A DNA stretch of 64,000 nucleotides from Streptomyces tendae (GCF_008632955.1 NZ_CP043959.1:1426001-1490000), one strand, 5' to 3'; shown: positions 1 to 9,471, counted from the first letter of the stretch. Program-made: numbers and translations. The notes: generated by a model from the letters alone, not told the origin.

Positions 1-140
1 TCCAGCAGCCACAGCGCGTGGGGGCCCATCTGGTTGTCGATGGCCCACCGCGCGTCGTAGGTGCCGCTGCGGGGGTACCGGGGCAGGGCGAGGCGGTTAG
101 CGAGGTCGTTGTGCGGGGTGTTCGGTGTGCGGTCCGACAT
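1..140 (-). CDS. Probable SAM-dependent methyltransferase, N-terminus only
   Basis: The gene runs off the left edge, so only about 46 N-terminal residues are present (start MSDRTPNTPHNDLANRLALP). The ATG is the reverse complement of cat at 138-140. This N-terminus (…RYPRSGTYDARWAIDNQMGP…) resembles actinobacterial class I SAM-dependent methyltransferases, but the glycine-rich SAM motif is outside the window, so the assignment rests on family memory alone. It is divergent from the small membrane-protein gene at 327. The 186 bases between them show no clear hairpin. Confidence 0.55.
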   Translation of the reverse strand, partial: MSDRTPNTPHNDLANRLALPRYPRSGTYDARWAIDNQMGPHALWLL

Positions 141-326
141 CGGTGAACGGGCTCCTTGAGGCCGTGAAGAGGGGAAGAGTCGCGTCGGAGATCGGACGGA
201 CAAGCATCAAAGCACCTGCTTCGGCCGGCGGCGGACTGCCGCGGGGAGTCGGAGCGACGGACGCTAGCAGCCGCCGGGGTGCCCCGCATCCAGGTTTCCG
301 GGGCCGGGGCGCTACGCTCCGGCGCC

Positions 327-800
327 ATGAGTGGACGCCCTGATTCCGACATACGCCCGGACACCCGGACCGTCGAGAAGGACGGGAAAGCCGGAGAAAC
401 GGAATCGGCGGACGATACCGGCGCCAGGAATTCCGGAATATCCATAATGGACGAGATATCCGGAGCGGCTGAGCGCGGTGAGGACGCCGAGCGTACCGGG
501 TCGCCCGAATCCGCCGAGGTCTTCGAGGAGGCGGACGACGACGCCCTCCTCGTCGAGCAGGCGAGGCGGGCCCGGTGGGCCGCGGCCGGTACCGGGGTCG
601 TGCTCGCCCTGGCCGGTGTCGCCGCCGCCCTGCTGCGGGCCGCCGGCGCGGCGCCGGTCCTTGTCGCGACGGCCTACGCCGGCGGAGCGGCGGTCTGTGC
701 GCTGGCGGCGGTCCTGGGTGCGCGCGGGCGGACCCGCAGGGCGCTGTGGACGACGATCGCGGGCGTCATGGTCATGGCGCTGGGGGACCAGTTCGACTGA
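327..800 (+). CDS. Small membrane protein of unknown function
   Basis: 157-residue protein. Residues 1 to about 75 are acidic and probably disordered and cytosolic. Two or three hydrophobic segments follow (WAAAGTGVVLALAGVAAALL, VATAYAGGAAVCALAAVL and a short C-terminal ALWTTIAGVMVMAL), separated by the basic stretch RGRTRR. I chose the ATG at 327 over the upstream frame-compatible start at 279 because a TACGCT -10 hexamer lies at 313-318, 8 bases before the ATG, which fits a leaderless transcript. No enzymatic motif is visible. Confidence 0.7.
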   Translation: MSGRPDSDIRPDTRTVEKDGKAGETESADDTGARNSGISIMDEISGAAERGEDAERTGSPESAEVFEEADDDALLVEQARRARWAAAGTGVVLALAGVAAALLRAAGAAPVLVATAYAGGAAVCALAAVLGARGRTRRALWTTIAGVMVMALGDQFD

Positions 801-968
801 TTCCGCGGGCTTGGCGGGAAATGTGAGTTAGTCCACGAAAGGGGCAAACGATCATTTCCACCTGCAACAGTGGCAGGGCATTGCTCATGCGTTCTTTGCG
901 GGCTGTTCGATCGTTCATCGGCTGTACCCGGTCAAAGATCCACCCCGAGCCATACCGGGAGCACGCCT

Positions 969-3215
969 GTGGCAGCCCTAGCACGTTGGTGCGTTCAACG
1001 CCGTCTGTTCACCGTTCTGCTGTGGCTCCTCGCCCTGGTCGGGATCGCGGCAGGCGCCTTCGTCGCCGGCTCCGCCTACTCGAACGACTACAAGGTGCCC
1101 GGCACCGAGTCGGGGCGCGCCACCGAACTGCTGAAGGAGGGCTTCCCGGGCCTCGAGGGCGACAGCGACAGCGTCGTCTGGCACACCTCGTCCGGCACGG
1201 TCCGGGACAGCGGCGTCGAGCAGACCATGACCCGCACCCTCGACCGCATCGAGGACCTGCCCGGCGTCGCCTCCGTCAGCACCCCGTACGACGACACGGG
1301 CGCCGGACAGATCAGCCAGGACGGCCGCACCGCCTACGCCACGGTGACCTTCGAGCACCAGACCAAGGACATGTCCCCAGGTCAGGCCGGTGCCGTGGTC
1401 AAGGAGGCCAAGGCGGCCGAGACCGACGGCCTGAGCGTCGATCTGGGCGGCAGCGCCGTCGAGCTGAGCGAGCCGTCCGGCGGGCACATGGCCGAGATCG
1501 TCGGCGTGGCCGTCGCGGCCGTGGTGCTGTTCCTCGCCTTCGGCTCGCTCGCCGCCTCCCTGCTGCCGATCGCCACCGCGCTGGTGAGTGTCGGCACCGC
1601 CTACGCGGGCATCGTCCTGCTCGGCCACCTGATGACCGTCGCGGACTTCGCACCCATGCTCGGCCTGCTGATCGGGCTCGGCGTGGGCATCGACTACGCG
1701 CTGTTCATCGTCACCCGGCACCGGCGCGGACTGAAGCGCGGCCTGAGCGTCACCGAGGCCGCCACCGACGCCGTCGCCACCACCGGCCGCGCCGTGGTGT
1801 TCGCGGGTGCGACCGTGTGCATCGCCCTGCTGGGCATGCTGATCCTGCGCCTGAACTTCCTCAACGGCGTGGCCGTGGCCGCCTCGCTCACCGTGGTGCT
1901 CACCGTCGGCGCCTCCGTCACCCTGCTGCCCGCCCTGCTGTCGCTGATCGGCACCCGGGCGCTCAGCCGCCGCGAGCGGCGCCGGCTGGCCGAGCACGGC
2001 CCCGAGCCGGAGATGCCCACCGGGTTCGCCGCCCGTTGGTCGGCGTTCGTGGAGCGCCACCCCAAGCTGCTCGGCGCGATCGCCGTCGTCGTGATGGCCG
2101 TCCTCGCGCTGCCCACCTTCTCGCTGCACCTGGGCACGTCCGACCAGGGCAACGATCCCAAGACCTCCACCACCCGCCAGGCCTACGACCTGCTCGCCGA
2201 CGGCTTCGGCCCGGGCGTGAACGGACCGCTCACCCTGATCACCAAGGTCGACGGCGCCCCCGACCGGCTCGCCCTGGACAACCTCGACGCCACCCTGCGC
2301 ACCACCGAGGGCGTCGCCTCGGCGTCACCGGTGACGTACAACCAGGGCGGTGACACCGCCTTCCTCACCGTCGTGCCGGAGTCGTCCCCGCAGTCCAAGC
2401 AGACCAGCGACCTCGTCGACCGGCTGCGGGAGGACGTGCTGCCCCGGGCCGAGTCGGGCACCTCGCTCGACCTGCAGGTCGGAGGCGTGACGGCCGGCTA
2501 CGACGACTTCGCCTCCGTCATCGTCGGCAAGCTGCCGCTGTTCGTCGGCGTCGTGATCAGCCTGGGCTGTCTGCTCCTGCTGCTCGCCTTCCGGTCCATC
2601 GGCATACCGCTCAAGGCCGCCGCGATGAACGTGGCCGCCGTCGCCGGTGCCTTCGGCGTGGTCGTGATGATCTTCCAGTGGGGCTGGGGGAGCGAACTGC
2701 TCGGCCTCGGCCGCGCGGGCCCCATCGAACCCTTCCTGCCCGTGATCATGGTGTCCGTGCTCTTCGGGCTGTCCATGGACTACCAGGTGTTCCTGGTGAG
2801 CCGGATGTACGAGGAGTGGCTGGAGACCGGCGACAACCGCCGTGCCGTCCGTGTCGGCCTCGCCGAGACCAGCCGCGTGATCAACTCCGCCGCCGTCATC
2901 ATGATCTCGGTGTTCCTCGCCTTCGTGCTCAGCGGTGACCGCGTGATCGCCATGTTCGGCATCGCCCTCGCCGCGGCCGTCGCCCTGGACGCCTTCATCC
3001 TGCGCACCCTGCTCGTGCCCGCCCTGATGCACCTCCTCGGCGGTGCCAACTGGTGGCTGCCCAAGTGGCTGGACCGGTTCCTGCCCCGGATCAGCATCGA
3101 GCCGCCCGAGTGCCGTGCCGCCCATGAGAGGCTGGCCGCCGTCACGGACGCCGAGGTGGCGGACGTGCTGGCGGAAGAGGAGCGGCAGCGGGATGTACGC
3201 GATACGACTGGGTGA
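969..3215 (+). CDS. MMPL/RND-superfamily transporter
   Basis: 748-residue inner-membrane exporter of the MmpL family, which moves lipids or hydrophobic small molecules using proton motive force. It has two repeats, each with an N-terminal helix, an extracytoplasmic domain and a bundle of about five helices. The conserved transmembrane motif appears twice, as GVGIDYALFIVTR and GLSMDYQVFLVSRMYEE, whose buried Asp residues are the expected proton relay. The GTG at 969 is preferred because GGGAG lies 8 bases upstream and the protein then starts VAALARWCVQRR, typical of the family. The last 23 bases overlap the acetyltransferase gene. The substrate cannot be inferred. Confidence 0.93.
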   Translation: MAALARWCVQRRLFTVLLWLLALVGIAAGAFVAGSAYSNDYKVPGTESGRATELLKEGFPGLEGDSDSVVWHTSSGTVRDSGVEQTMTRTLDRIEDLPGVASVSTPYDDTGAGQISQDGRTAYATVTFEHQTKDMSPGQAGAVVKEAKAAETDGLSVDLGGSAVELSEPSGGHMAEIVGVAVAAVVLFLAFGSLAASLLPIATALVSVGTAYAGIVLLGHLMTVADFAPMLGLLIGLGVGIDYALFIVTRHRRGLKRGLSVTEAATDAVATTGRAVVFAGATVCIALLGMLILRLNFLNGVAVAASLTVVLTVGASVTLLPALLSLIGTRALSRRERRRLAEHGPEPEMPTGFAARWSAFVERHPKLLGAIAVVVMAVLALPTFSLHLGTSDQGNDPKTSTTRQAYDLLADGFGPGVNGPLTLITKVDGAPDRLALDNLDATLRTTEGVASASPVTYNQGGDTAFLTVVPESSPQSKQTSDLVDRLREDVLPRAESGTSLDLQVGGVTAGYDDFASVIVGKLPLFVGVVISLGCLLLLLAFRSIGIPLKAAAMNVAAVAGAFGVVVMIFQWGWGSELLGLGRAGPIEPFLPVIMVSVLFGLSMDYQVFLVSRMYEEWLETGDNRRAVRVGLAETSRVINSAAVIMISVFLAFVLSGDRVIAMFGIALAAAVALDAFILRTLLVPALMHLLGGANWWLPKWLDRFLPRISIEPPECRAAHERLAAVTDAEVADVLAEEERQRDVRDTTG

Positions 3216-3762
3216 CGACGGCGCGGAACTGCGCCCGCTGGAGCCGTGGCACGCCGAGGAGTTCCTCGCCCACCTGGACCGGGGCCGGGACTTCGTCAAC
3301 CAGTACATCCCCTTCGGCTCCCGGGCCACGGACGTCACCACGGCCCGTGAGGCGCTCCAGCGGTACGCCGACATGCGCGCCGCCGACACCGCCTCGGTGC
3401 ACGGGCTGTGGCTGGACGGCACGCTGGTCGGCGGGGTGCTCACGCTGAACTTCGACGCGGCGAACGGCAGCTGCGAGGTCGGTTGCTGGCTGGAGCCCGC
3501 CGCCACCGGACGGGGACTGGTCACCCGCGCGATGCGCGTGCTCATCGACTGGGCCGTCGAGCAACGCGGGATCCACCGGGTCGAATGGGTCGCCGCGTCC
3601 GGCAACACGGCCAGCATCGCCGTCGCCCGCCGGCTCGGCATGACCCGGGACGGCGTCCGCCGCGCGGCCCACCTGCACCACGGCGTACGGCACGACCTGG
3701 AGGTCTGGTCCGTCCTCGCCCCCGAGTGGCGTGCCCGTGACAGGCATCCGGACCCGCGTTAA
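3193..3762 (+). CDS. GNAT N-acetyltransferase, RimJ/RimL type
   Basis: 189-residue GNAT-fold protein. It opens MYAIRLGDDGAELRPLEPWH, the usual beta1 entry of RimJ/RimL-like acetyltransferases. The acetyl-CoA-binding segment is CWLEPAATGRGLVTRAMRVL (Q/R-x-x-G-x-G/A equivalent), followed by RVEWVAASGNTASIAVARRLGM, which is characteristic of the RimL subgroup. The ATG at 3193 lies 23 bases inside the MMPL gene, so the two are probably cotranscribed and translationally coupled. Substrate unknown: a ribosomal protein N-terminus or a small amine are family precedents. Confidence 0.9.
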   Translation: MYAIRLGDDGAELRPLEPWHAEEFLAHLDRGRDFVNQYIPFGSRATDVTTAREALQRYADMRAADTASVHGLWLDGTLVGGVLTLNFDAANGSCEVGCWLEPAATGRGLVTRAMRVLIDWAVEQRGIHRVEWVAASGNTASIAVARRLGMTRDGVRRAAHLHHGVRHDLEVWSVLAPEWRARDRHPDPR

Positions 3763-3797
3763 GCGGAATCTCAGAAGCCGTCCGTACGGTGCGAGAC

Positions 3798-4325
3798 ATG
3801 GGAACGAAGACAGAGGACGAGACCGAAACCGGAACCCCGACCGCGACCACGGCCGAGGCTGACGAGCAGGTGACGGAACAGCCCGGGGAACCCGCCGCCG
3901 AGGACCTGGTCGAACCGGCCGAGGGCCCGGCCGGCGTCGGACAGGGAGCCGCCGCGGTCGTCTCCGCGGCGCTCGGCGTGGTCTCGCTCACCGGCAGCTG
4001 GCTGGGCACCGTGGCCGCCGCACGCGAGACCCTGGTCGGCCAGCTGCGGACCGCCGCCGACGCGGGCGTCGCCACCCAGGTCAAGGAGATCTACGGCGAC
4101 GCCTGGCACACCAGCGCCCTGTGGGGCGGCCTCTTCGCCCTCACCGCGCTGATCGTCGGCGCGGTGGTGCTGGTGCGGCCCGCGTTCGGCACACCCGGCC
4201 GCACGGCGCAGGCGCCCTGGATCAAGTCGGTCGCCTGGGCCGGTGTCGCCCTCGGTGTCGTAGGACTGCTGCTCGCCGTTCTCAAGTACACCGACGTCCT
4301 TCTGGGGCTCCCCGCGACCGGCTGA
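3798..4325 (+). CDS. Membrane protein of unknown function
   Basis: 175 residues. The first 45 are highly acidic and Thr/Glu-rich. Hydrophobic segments follow around GAAAVVSAALGVVSLTGSWL, LWGGLFALTALIVGAVVLV and SVAWAGVALGVVGLLLAVL. Three membrane helices with an acidic cytosolic tail is the simplest topology. The ATG at 3798 is chosen because a TACGGT -10 hexamer at 3785-3790 lies 7 bases upstream, suggesting a leaderless transcript. I do not recognise a function. Confidence 0.75.
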   Translation: MGTKTEDETETGTPTATTAEADEQVTEQPGEPAAEDLVEPAEGPAGVGQGAAAVVSAALGVVSLTGSWLGTVAAARETLVGQLRTAADAGVATQVKEIYGDAWHTSALWGGLFALTALIVGAVVLVRPAFGTPGRTAQAPWIKSVAWAGVALGVVGLLLAVLKYTDVLLGLPATG

Positions 4326-4484
4326 GGAGGCGCCTAAGGCCTGCGGCCCGCCTGAGGAACGCCTTCTAAGGCATCGGGCCCGCCTCAAGATATGGAACTC
4401 TCCCGATGTGGCGGACCCGCCTCGGAGACGAAGGTGGAGGCATCGCAGAAAGCGACGTCGACACCGACTCCCAGGGGGAACACC

Positions 4485-4664
4485 ATGTGGGAACACGAGC
4501 TGTACCGGCTCCGCCACGACGACCTCGTCCGCAGGGCCGCGACCGAGCGCCGCGCCCGTGAGGCCGTGCGGGGCCGCCGCGCCGCCCGCCGCGGAACGGC
4601 GGCACGCAGCACCGAGCCCGAGAGCCATACCCGGCGACGGTCCTGGTTCGCCCGGGCCGCGTGA
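4485..4664 (+). CDS. Small basic protein, 59 residues
   Basis: Starts MWEHELYRLRHDDLVRRAAT and continues as an Arg/Ala-rich, probably helical polypeptide ending FARAA. The ATG at 4485 has a good AGGGGGA Shine-Dalgarno at 4473-4479. A strong terminator begins 11 bases after the stop, which supports a discrete monocistronic gene. Similar short Arg-rich proteins are annotated beside large LuxR regulators in other streptomycetes. Function unknown. Confidence 0.7.
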   Translation: MWEHELYRLRHDDLVRRAATERRAREAVRGRRAARRGTAARSTEPESHTRRRSWFARAA

Positions 4665-4674
4665 CACACGGACC

Positions 4675-4709
4675 GGGGCGGCGGCCGCGCCGAACGCGGC
4701 CGCCGCCCC
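4675..4709 (+). terminator. Rho-independent terminator after the 59-residue gene
   Basis: A perfect 15-bp inverted repeat (4675-4689 with 4695-4709) and a 5-base loop ccgaa, followed by tttcgtt. It separates the small gene from the LuxR regulator downstream. Confidence 0.85.
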
Positions 4710-4751
4710 TTTCGTTCGCTGTGACCCACACGGTTTCAAGGAGGCGATGTC

Positions 4752-7700
4752 GTGCCGGTGCGCCGGGACGGGAAAACCGCTGCGCCGACGCCGGACGCGC
4801 GTGCGATGCTCAGGGGCGTGGAGACCAAGTCCGTCAGTCCCGTGTTCGTCGGCCGTTCCGCCGAACTCGCCACTCTGTACGACGTGTTCACCCGCGCCGG
4901 CGCCGGCGAACCGCAGGCGCTGCTGATCGGCGGCGAGGCCGGGGTGGGCAAGACCCGCCTCGTGGAGGAGTTCGCCGCCGCGGCCCGCGACCGGGGCGCG
5001 GTCGTCGCCGCCGGCGGCTGCGTGGAGATCGGCGCCGACGGGCTGCCCTTCGCCCCGTTCTCCACCGCCCTGCGCCAGCTGCGCCGGGAGCTCCCCGAGC
5101 AGCTCGCGGCCGCCGCCTCGGGCCAGGAGGAGGAACTGGCCCGCCTGCTGCCCGAACTCGGCACCGCCGCCGCCCGCCAGGCCCGCCGCGACGAACAGGG
5201 CATGGCCCGCCTCTTCGAGCTCACCGCCCGACTGCTGGAACGGGTCGCCGCCGAGCGCACCGTCGTCCTCGTCCTGGAGGACCTGCACTGGGCGGACGCC
5301 TCCACCCGCCACCTGCTCGCCTACCTGTTCCGCACCCTGGGCACCGGCCGCCTCGTCGTCCTCGCCACCTACCGCTCCGACGACATCCACCGCCGCCACC
5401 CACTGCGCCCCCTGCTCGCCGAACTCGACCGGCTGCGCACCGTGCTCCGCGTCGAACTGGGCCGCTTCAACCGCGAGGAGGTGCACCGGCAGATCGCCGG
5501 CATCCTCGCCCGCGAACCCGAACCGCACCACGTCGACGAGATCTTCGAACGCTCCGACGGCAACGCCTTCTTCGTCGAGGAACTCGCCGTCGCCGCCCAC
5601 GAGGGCTGCCGCACCGGCCTCACCGACTCCCTGCGCGACCTGCTCCTGGTCCGGGTCGAGACCCTCCCGGAGAACGCCCAGCGGGTGGCCCGGATCGTCG
5701 CCGAGGGCGGCTCCGCCGTCGAGGACCGGCTGCTCGCCGCCGTCGCCGGACTCGGCGAGGACGAGCTCATCGAGGCCCTGCGCGCGGGCGTCAACGCCAG
5801 CATCCTCACCCCCGCCCCCGAGCGCGACGGCTACCGCTTCCGGCACTCCCTGGTCCGCGAGGCCGTCAGCGACGACCTGCTGCCCGGCGAGCGCTCCCGC
5901 CTCAACCGCCGCTTCGCCGAGGCCCTGGAGGCCGACCCCGCCCTCGTCCCCGCCGACGAACGGGCGACCCGGCTGGCCAGCTACTGGTACCACGCCCACG
6001 ACGCCGCCAAGGCCCTGCCCGCCGTCCTCGACGCCTCCGTCGAGGCCCGCAGACGCCACGCCTACGCCGAACAACTGCGCCTGCTGGAGCGGGCGATGGA
6101 GCTGTGGGACGCCGTCCCCGACGCCGTGCGCGCCGCACTGCGCCCGCTCGACCACGCCGAGACCTACCCCTGCGCGGTGCCGGAAGGACCCGACGGAACG
6201 CCCGACGCCCACGACGCCGGGGGCAGGCCGCTGCGCTATCTCGACCTCATGGCGGAGGCCGCCGTCGCCGGCCGCCTCTGCGGGGAGCGCGAACGCGCCC
6301 TGAAGATCACCAAGCGGGCGCTGCGCCTCCTCGACGAGGACCCCGACCCGCTGCGTGCCGCGTGGTTCTGGGTGCAGCGCTCCCGGCTCACCCAGGCCCT
6401 CTCCCGTGGCGACGGCTGGGACGAGCTCGGCACCGCGCGGGAACTGGTGCGCGGACTGCCGCCCTCCGAGGTGCACGCCGAGGTGCTGGCCTCCGCGGCC
6501 GGCTGGTCGATGCTGCACGAACCCGGCGCGGACGCCATGACCGCCGCGGAACGCGCCGTCGAGTACGCCCGCATGGTCGGCGCCCACGACATCGAGCTCA
6601 ACGCCCGGCTGACCCTCGGCGGCCTCATGGTCGACGCCGGTGACATCGACGCCGGACTGGCCGAGCTGTACGAGGTCAAGGAACGGGCCACCGAACTCGG
6701 CGTCGACACGGTGGTGGCGCGCGCCTTCGTGAACCTGCCGTCCGTGCTCGAGGGCGTCGGCCGCTCCGAGGAGGCCGTGCGGCTGCTCGAGGAGGGCGTG
6801 CGGGTCACCCGGCGGCTCGGACTGGTGGACCCCGAGGGCTGGATGTGGGGCAACCTCGCCGAGTCCCTCATCTCCGTGGGCCGCTGGGACGAGGCGGAGC
6901 GGGCCGCGGCCAGCGCGCAGCGCCCCGGGCAGGGCGCCAAGCCGCGCGCCGGCGGCTCGATCCGCCTGGCGCACCTGGCCCACCTCCGGGGGGACGCCGC
7001 CGGGGCGGTCCGCCGCCTCGCCGAGGCCCGCGCCCAGTTCGGCACCCACGACCCGATGCCGCAGTACGCCCTCCCGATGACGTGGGTCGCCCTCCATGTC
7101 GCCGCCGCCGAGGGCCGCGTCGACGAGGCCCGCGCCCAGCTGTTCGACGCACTGGGCACCGGTTTCCCGCCCGGCACCCAGCGTTACGGCTGGCCCCTGC
7201 TGCTCGCCGCCGCCACGGCCGAGGCCGACCGGTACGGCGACCCGGCGACCGAGGCCGGCCGCGCGCAGGTCCTCGACCGCATCCGCGGCGCGGCGAAGCG
7301 CCTGGCCACCGGAGTCCCCCTGTGGACGGCCCACGACCTGTGGCTGCGCGCCGAGCTGCTGCGCGCCGAGGGCAGGACCGAGCCGGACGCGTGGTCCGAG
7401 GCCGTGGCCGCGACGGAACCGCTGGGGCGGCCCTACGACCTCGCCTGCGTCCGCCTGCGGCTCGCCGAGGCGCTGCTGGCCGCGGGCGCGGAGGAGGACG
7501 AGCGGGCCCGCGCCACCGAACTGCTGCGGCTGGTGGCCGCCGTCGCCGGTCACCTCGGCGCGGCGCCGCTGGCGCGCGAGGCCGTGCTGCTGGCCCGGCG
7601 CGGTCGCCTGGCGCTGACGCCCGCCCCGCGCGAGGACACGCCCCCGCCGGCCGACCCGGCCGAGGCGCTCGGGCTGACCAGCCGGGAGCGGGACGTCCTG

Positions 7701-7901
7701 CGCCTGGTGGCCGCCGGACACACCAACCGCCGTATCGCCGAGGAACTGTTCATCTCGCCGAAGACGGCCAGCGTCCACGTCTCGAACATCCTCGCCAAGC
7801 TGGGCGTCTCCGGCCGTGGCGAGGCGGCGGCCGTGGCCCACCGGGTGGGCCTGGTCCCGGCCGGGGCCGGACAGCGGGAGACCGCGCGACAATCGGTGTA
7901 G
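4752..7901 (+). CDS. Large ATP-binding LuxR-family transcriptional regulator
   Basis: 1049-residue regulator of the LAL/MalT-like class. An N-terminal AAA/STAND ATPase starts at SPVFVGRSAELATL, with Walker A GGEAGVGKTR and Walker B VVLVLEDLHWAD. A long helical-repeat (TPR-like) middle follows, and a C-terminal LuxR helix-turn-helix from about residue 975 (LTSRERDVLRLVAAGHTNRR then SPKTASVHVSNILAKLGV). Such proteins activate transcription after ligand-triggered ATP binding. I chose the GTG at 4752 over the ATG at 4807 because AAGGAGG at 4738-4744 is optimally spaced from it. The next gene (7944) is 42 bases downstream. The target is unknown. Confidence 0.93.
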   Translation: MPVRRDGKTAAPTPDARAMLRGVETKSVSPVFVGRSAELATLYDVFTRAGAGEPQALLIGGEAGVGKTRLVEEFAAAARDRGAVVAAGGCVEIGADGLPFAPFSTALRQLRRELPEQLAAAASGQEEELARLLPELGTAAARQARRDEQGMARLFELTARLLERVAAERTVVLVLEDLHWADASTRHLLAYLFRTLGTGRLVVLATYRSDDIHRRHPLRPLLAELDRLRTVLRVELGRFNREEVHRQIAGILAREPEPHHVDEIFERSDGNAFFVEELAVAAHEGCRTGLTDSLRDLLLVRVETLPENAQRVARIVAEGGSAVEDRLLAAVAGLGEDELIEALRAGVNASILTPAPERDGYRFRHSLVREAVSDDLLPGERSRLNRRFAEALEADPALVPADERATRLASYWYHAHDAAKALPAVLDASVEARRRHAYAEQLRLLERAMELWDAVPDAVRAALRPLDHAETYPCAVPEGPDGTPDAHDAGGRPLRYLDLMAEAAVAGRLCGERERALKITKRALRLLDEDPDPLRAAWFWVQRSRLTQALSRGDGWDELGTARELVRGLPPSEVHAEVLASAAGWSMLHEPGADAMTAAERAVEYARMVGAHDIELNARLTLGGLMVDAGDIDAGLAELYEVKERATELGVDTVVARAFVNLPSVLEGVGRSEEAVRLLEEGVRVTRRLGLVDPEGWMWGNLAESLISVGRWDEAERAAASAQRPGQGAKPRAGGSIRLAHLAHLRGDAAGAVRRLAEARAQFGTHDPMPQYALPMTWVALHVAAAEGRVDEARAQLFDALGTGFPPGTQRYGWPLLLAAATAEADRYGDPATEAGRAQVLDRIRGAAKRLATGVPLWTAHDLWLRAELLRAEGRTEPDAWSEAVAATEPLGRPYDLACVRLRLAEALLAAGAEEDERARATELLRLVAAVAGHLGAAPLAREAVLLARRGRLALTPAPREDTPPPADPAEALGLTSRERDVLRLVAAGHTNRRIAEELFISPKTASVHVSNILAKLGVSGRGEAAAVAHRVGLVPAGAGQRETARQSV

Positions 7902-7943
7902 GGCGAACGCGGCCCGGCACCCGTGGCCCTGGGAAGGGGAGCG

Positions 7944-8156
7944 ATGTTCAACGCCTTCGAGGAGCTGTTCGCCCCCGGACGCAAGCACGGCGACGACGAA
8001 CGCAAGCGCCTGGAACTGAGCCGGGAGGACGTCGGTGACGCCGACCCCGGACGCGGGCCGATAGACCTCGCGTCCGGGAAGGTCACCGTCCGCCGTCCGG
8101 CGCCCTTGGAGGGCAATGCCGAGGACGCCTCCGAAGGGGAGCGGCCCGCCGGCTAG
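7944..8156 (+). CDS. Small conserved actinobacterial protein (DUF6191-like)
   Basis: 70 residues, MFNAFEELFAPGRKHGDDER, then a hydrophilic region with GDADPGRGPIDLASGKVTV. This pattern recalls the short DUF6191 family widespread in Streptomyces, with no known function. The ATG at 7944 has GGAAGGGGA just upstream. The stop overlaps tail-to-tail with the stop of the convergent sugar dehydrogenase gene, which shares the bases ctag at 8153-8156, so no terminator separates the two. Confidence 0.75.
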   Translation: MFNAFEELFAPGRKHGDDERKRLELSREDVGDADPGRGPIDLASGKVTVRRPAPLEGNAEDASEGERPAG

Positions 8157-9310
8157 CGCACCCGGAGCTCCAGGATGCGGTCGTCGTCCTTCTTCGGGTC
8201 GCCCCGGCCGTCCGTGTTGCTGGTCACCAGCCACAGCCGGTCGCCGCCCGCGGCGACCACGGTGCGCAGCCGGCCGTACTCGTCCTCCAGGAAGGCCTGC
8301 GGGTCCGCGGATGCCTCCGTGCCCTTGAGCGGTATGCGCCACAGCCGGTCGCCGCCCAGCCCCGCCATCCAGACGGAGCCCTCGGCGTACGCGATGCCGC
8401 TGGGGGACGCCTCGTCGGTGCTCCACTGGGCGATCGGGTTGTGGAAACCGCCCTCGTCGGAGTGGCCCTCCGCCTCCGGCCAGCCGTAGTTGTCGCCCGG
8501 CGCGACGGCGTTCAGCTCGTCCCAGGTCTCCTGGCCGAACTCCGAGGCGAACAGCCGCTGTTCAGGGTCCCAAGCCAGGCCCTGCACATTGCGGTGGCCG
8601 TAGGAGTACACGGGGGAGCCGGGGAACGGGTTGCCCGGGGCCGGTTCGCCGTCCGGGGTCATCCGCAGGATCTTGCCGCCCAGGGACTCCTTGTCCTGGG
8701 ACAGGCCCGTGTCGCCGCTCTCGCCCGTGCCCGCGTAGAGCATGCGGTCCGGGCCGAAGGCGATCCGTCCGCCGTTGTGCACGAATCCCTTGGGGATGCC
8801 CCGGAAGACCGTGTCGGGAGCCCCCAGTTGCTCGTCGGCCGGCTTCCGCTCGGTGTACAGCATGCGCACGATGCGGTTGTCGGAGGCCGAGGTGAAGTAG
8901 GCGTAGATCATGTGGTCCGAGGCGAACTCGGGGGACAGGGCGATGCCCAGCAGACCGCCCTCGCCCTCGGGGGAGACCCCGGGCACCTCGCCCAGCTCGG
9001 TCTTCCTGCCGGTCTTCCCGTCGACCCGGGTGATCGTGGCGTCGTCCCGGGAGGACACCAGGAGGTCGCCGTCCGGCAGCGGGGCCAGGCCCCAGGGCGT
9101 GCCCAGTCCCGTCGCCACCGTGCGGACGACGGTCACCGAGCCCTTCGCGGGCGGGGTCTCCTCGGCCTTCCCGGCAGGCGAGGAGGGGGCCGCCGCGGCG
9201 GTGGATGCGGTGCCGTCCCGGTCCGGCGGTGCTCCCTCGTCGGAGGAGCAGCCGGCCGTCAGCAGGAACGCGGCGGCGGCCAGCACGGCCGTCACGGCTC
9301 GTCGTTGCAC
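8153..9310 (-). CDS. PQQ-dependent sugar dehydrogenase-family lipoprotein
   Basis: 385-residue secreted lipoprotein. The GTG start gives a signal peptide ending in the lipobox LTAGC-SSDEG, so the mature protein is anchored outside the membrane after a Ser/Ala/Pro linker. The rest is a six-bladed beta-propeller of the glucose/sorbosone dehydrogenase type, with the family landmarks LGTPWGLAPLPDGDLLVS, EGEGGLLGIALSPEFA, HNGGRIAFGPDRMLYAGTGE and YSYGHRNVQGLAWDPE. Soluble relatives use PQQ and calcium to oxidise aldoses. Whether this one is catalytic is unproven. The upstream ATG-type extension is rejected because it runs through repeats and lacks a signal peptide. Confidence 0.9.
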   Translation of the reverse strand: MQRRAVTAVLAAAAFLLTAGCSSDEGAPPDRDGTASTAAAAPSSPAGKAEETPPAKGSVTVVRTVATGLGTPWGLAPLPDGDLLVSSRDDATITRVDGKTGRKTELGEVPGVSPEGEGGLLGIALSPEFASDHMIYAYFTSASDNRIVRMLYTERKPADEQLGAPDTVFRGIPKGFVHNGGRIAFGPDRMLYAGTGESGDTGLSQDKESLGGKILRMTPDGEPAPGNPFPGSPVYSYGHRNVQGLAWDPEQRLFASEFGQETWDELNAVAPGDNYGWPEAEGHSDEGGFHNPIAQWSTDEASPSGIAYAEGSVWMAGLGGDRLWRIPLKGTEASADPQAFLEDEYGRLRTVVAAGGDRLWLVTSNTDGRGDPKKDDDRILELRVR

Positions 9311-9436
9311 GATCTCGTCCCTTCGACGCGGCGGGTTCTGTCTGTCATACACCGCTCGCGCCTCCCAGGTTCCCGCTTCGCCCGGGCCGAACCCCCGGCC
9401 CGCATCCCAGGCGGCCCCGCCGGGCATCAGGTCCCG

Positions 9437-9471
9437 CCCGCCGCCCGCCGCCCGCCGCCCGCCGCCCGCCG
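9437..9471. repeat. Five tandem copies of a CCCGCCG heptamer
   Basis: Five exact head-to-tail copies of cccgccg (9437-9471), with partial units on both flanks (about 9433-9477). They sit in the 224-base gap between the sugar dehydrogenase start and the aldo/keto reductase stop. The unit length is not a multiple of three within any real gene here, and the array probably arose by slippage. Confidence 0.9.

Noticed and set aside
3771..8426. 1551-residue open frame on the minus strand opposite the LuxR gene
   Set aside because: It is a mirror frame of strongly GC3-biased genes on the plus strand; composition is Gly/Gln/Arg-rich with no domain, while the plus strand encodes recognised families throughout.
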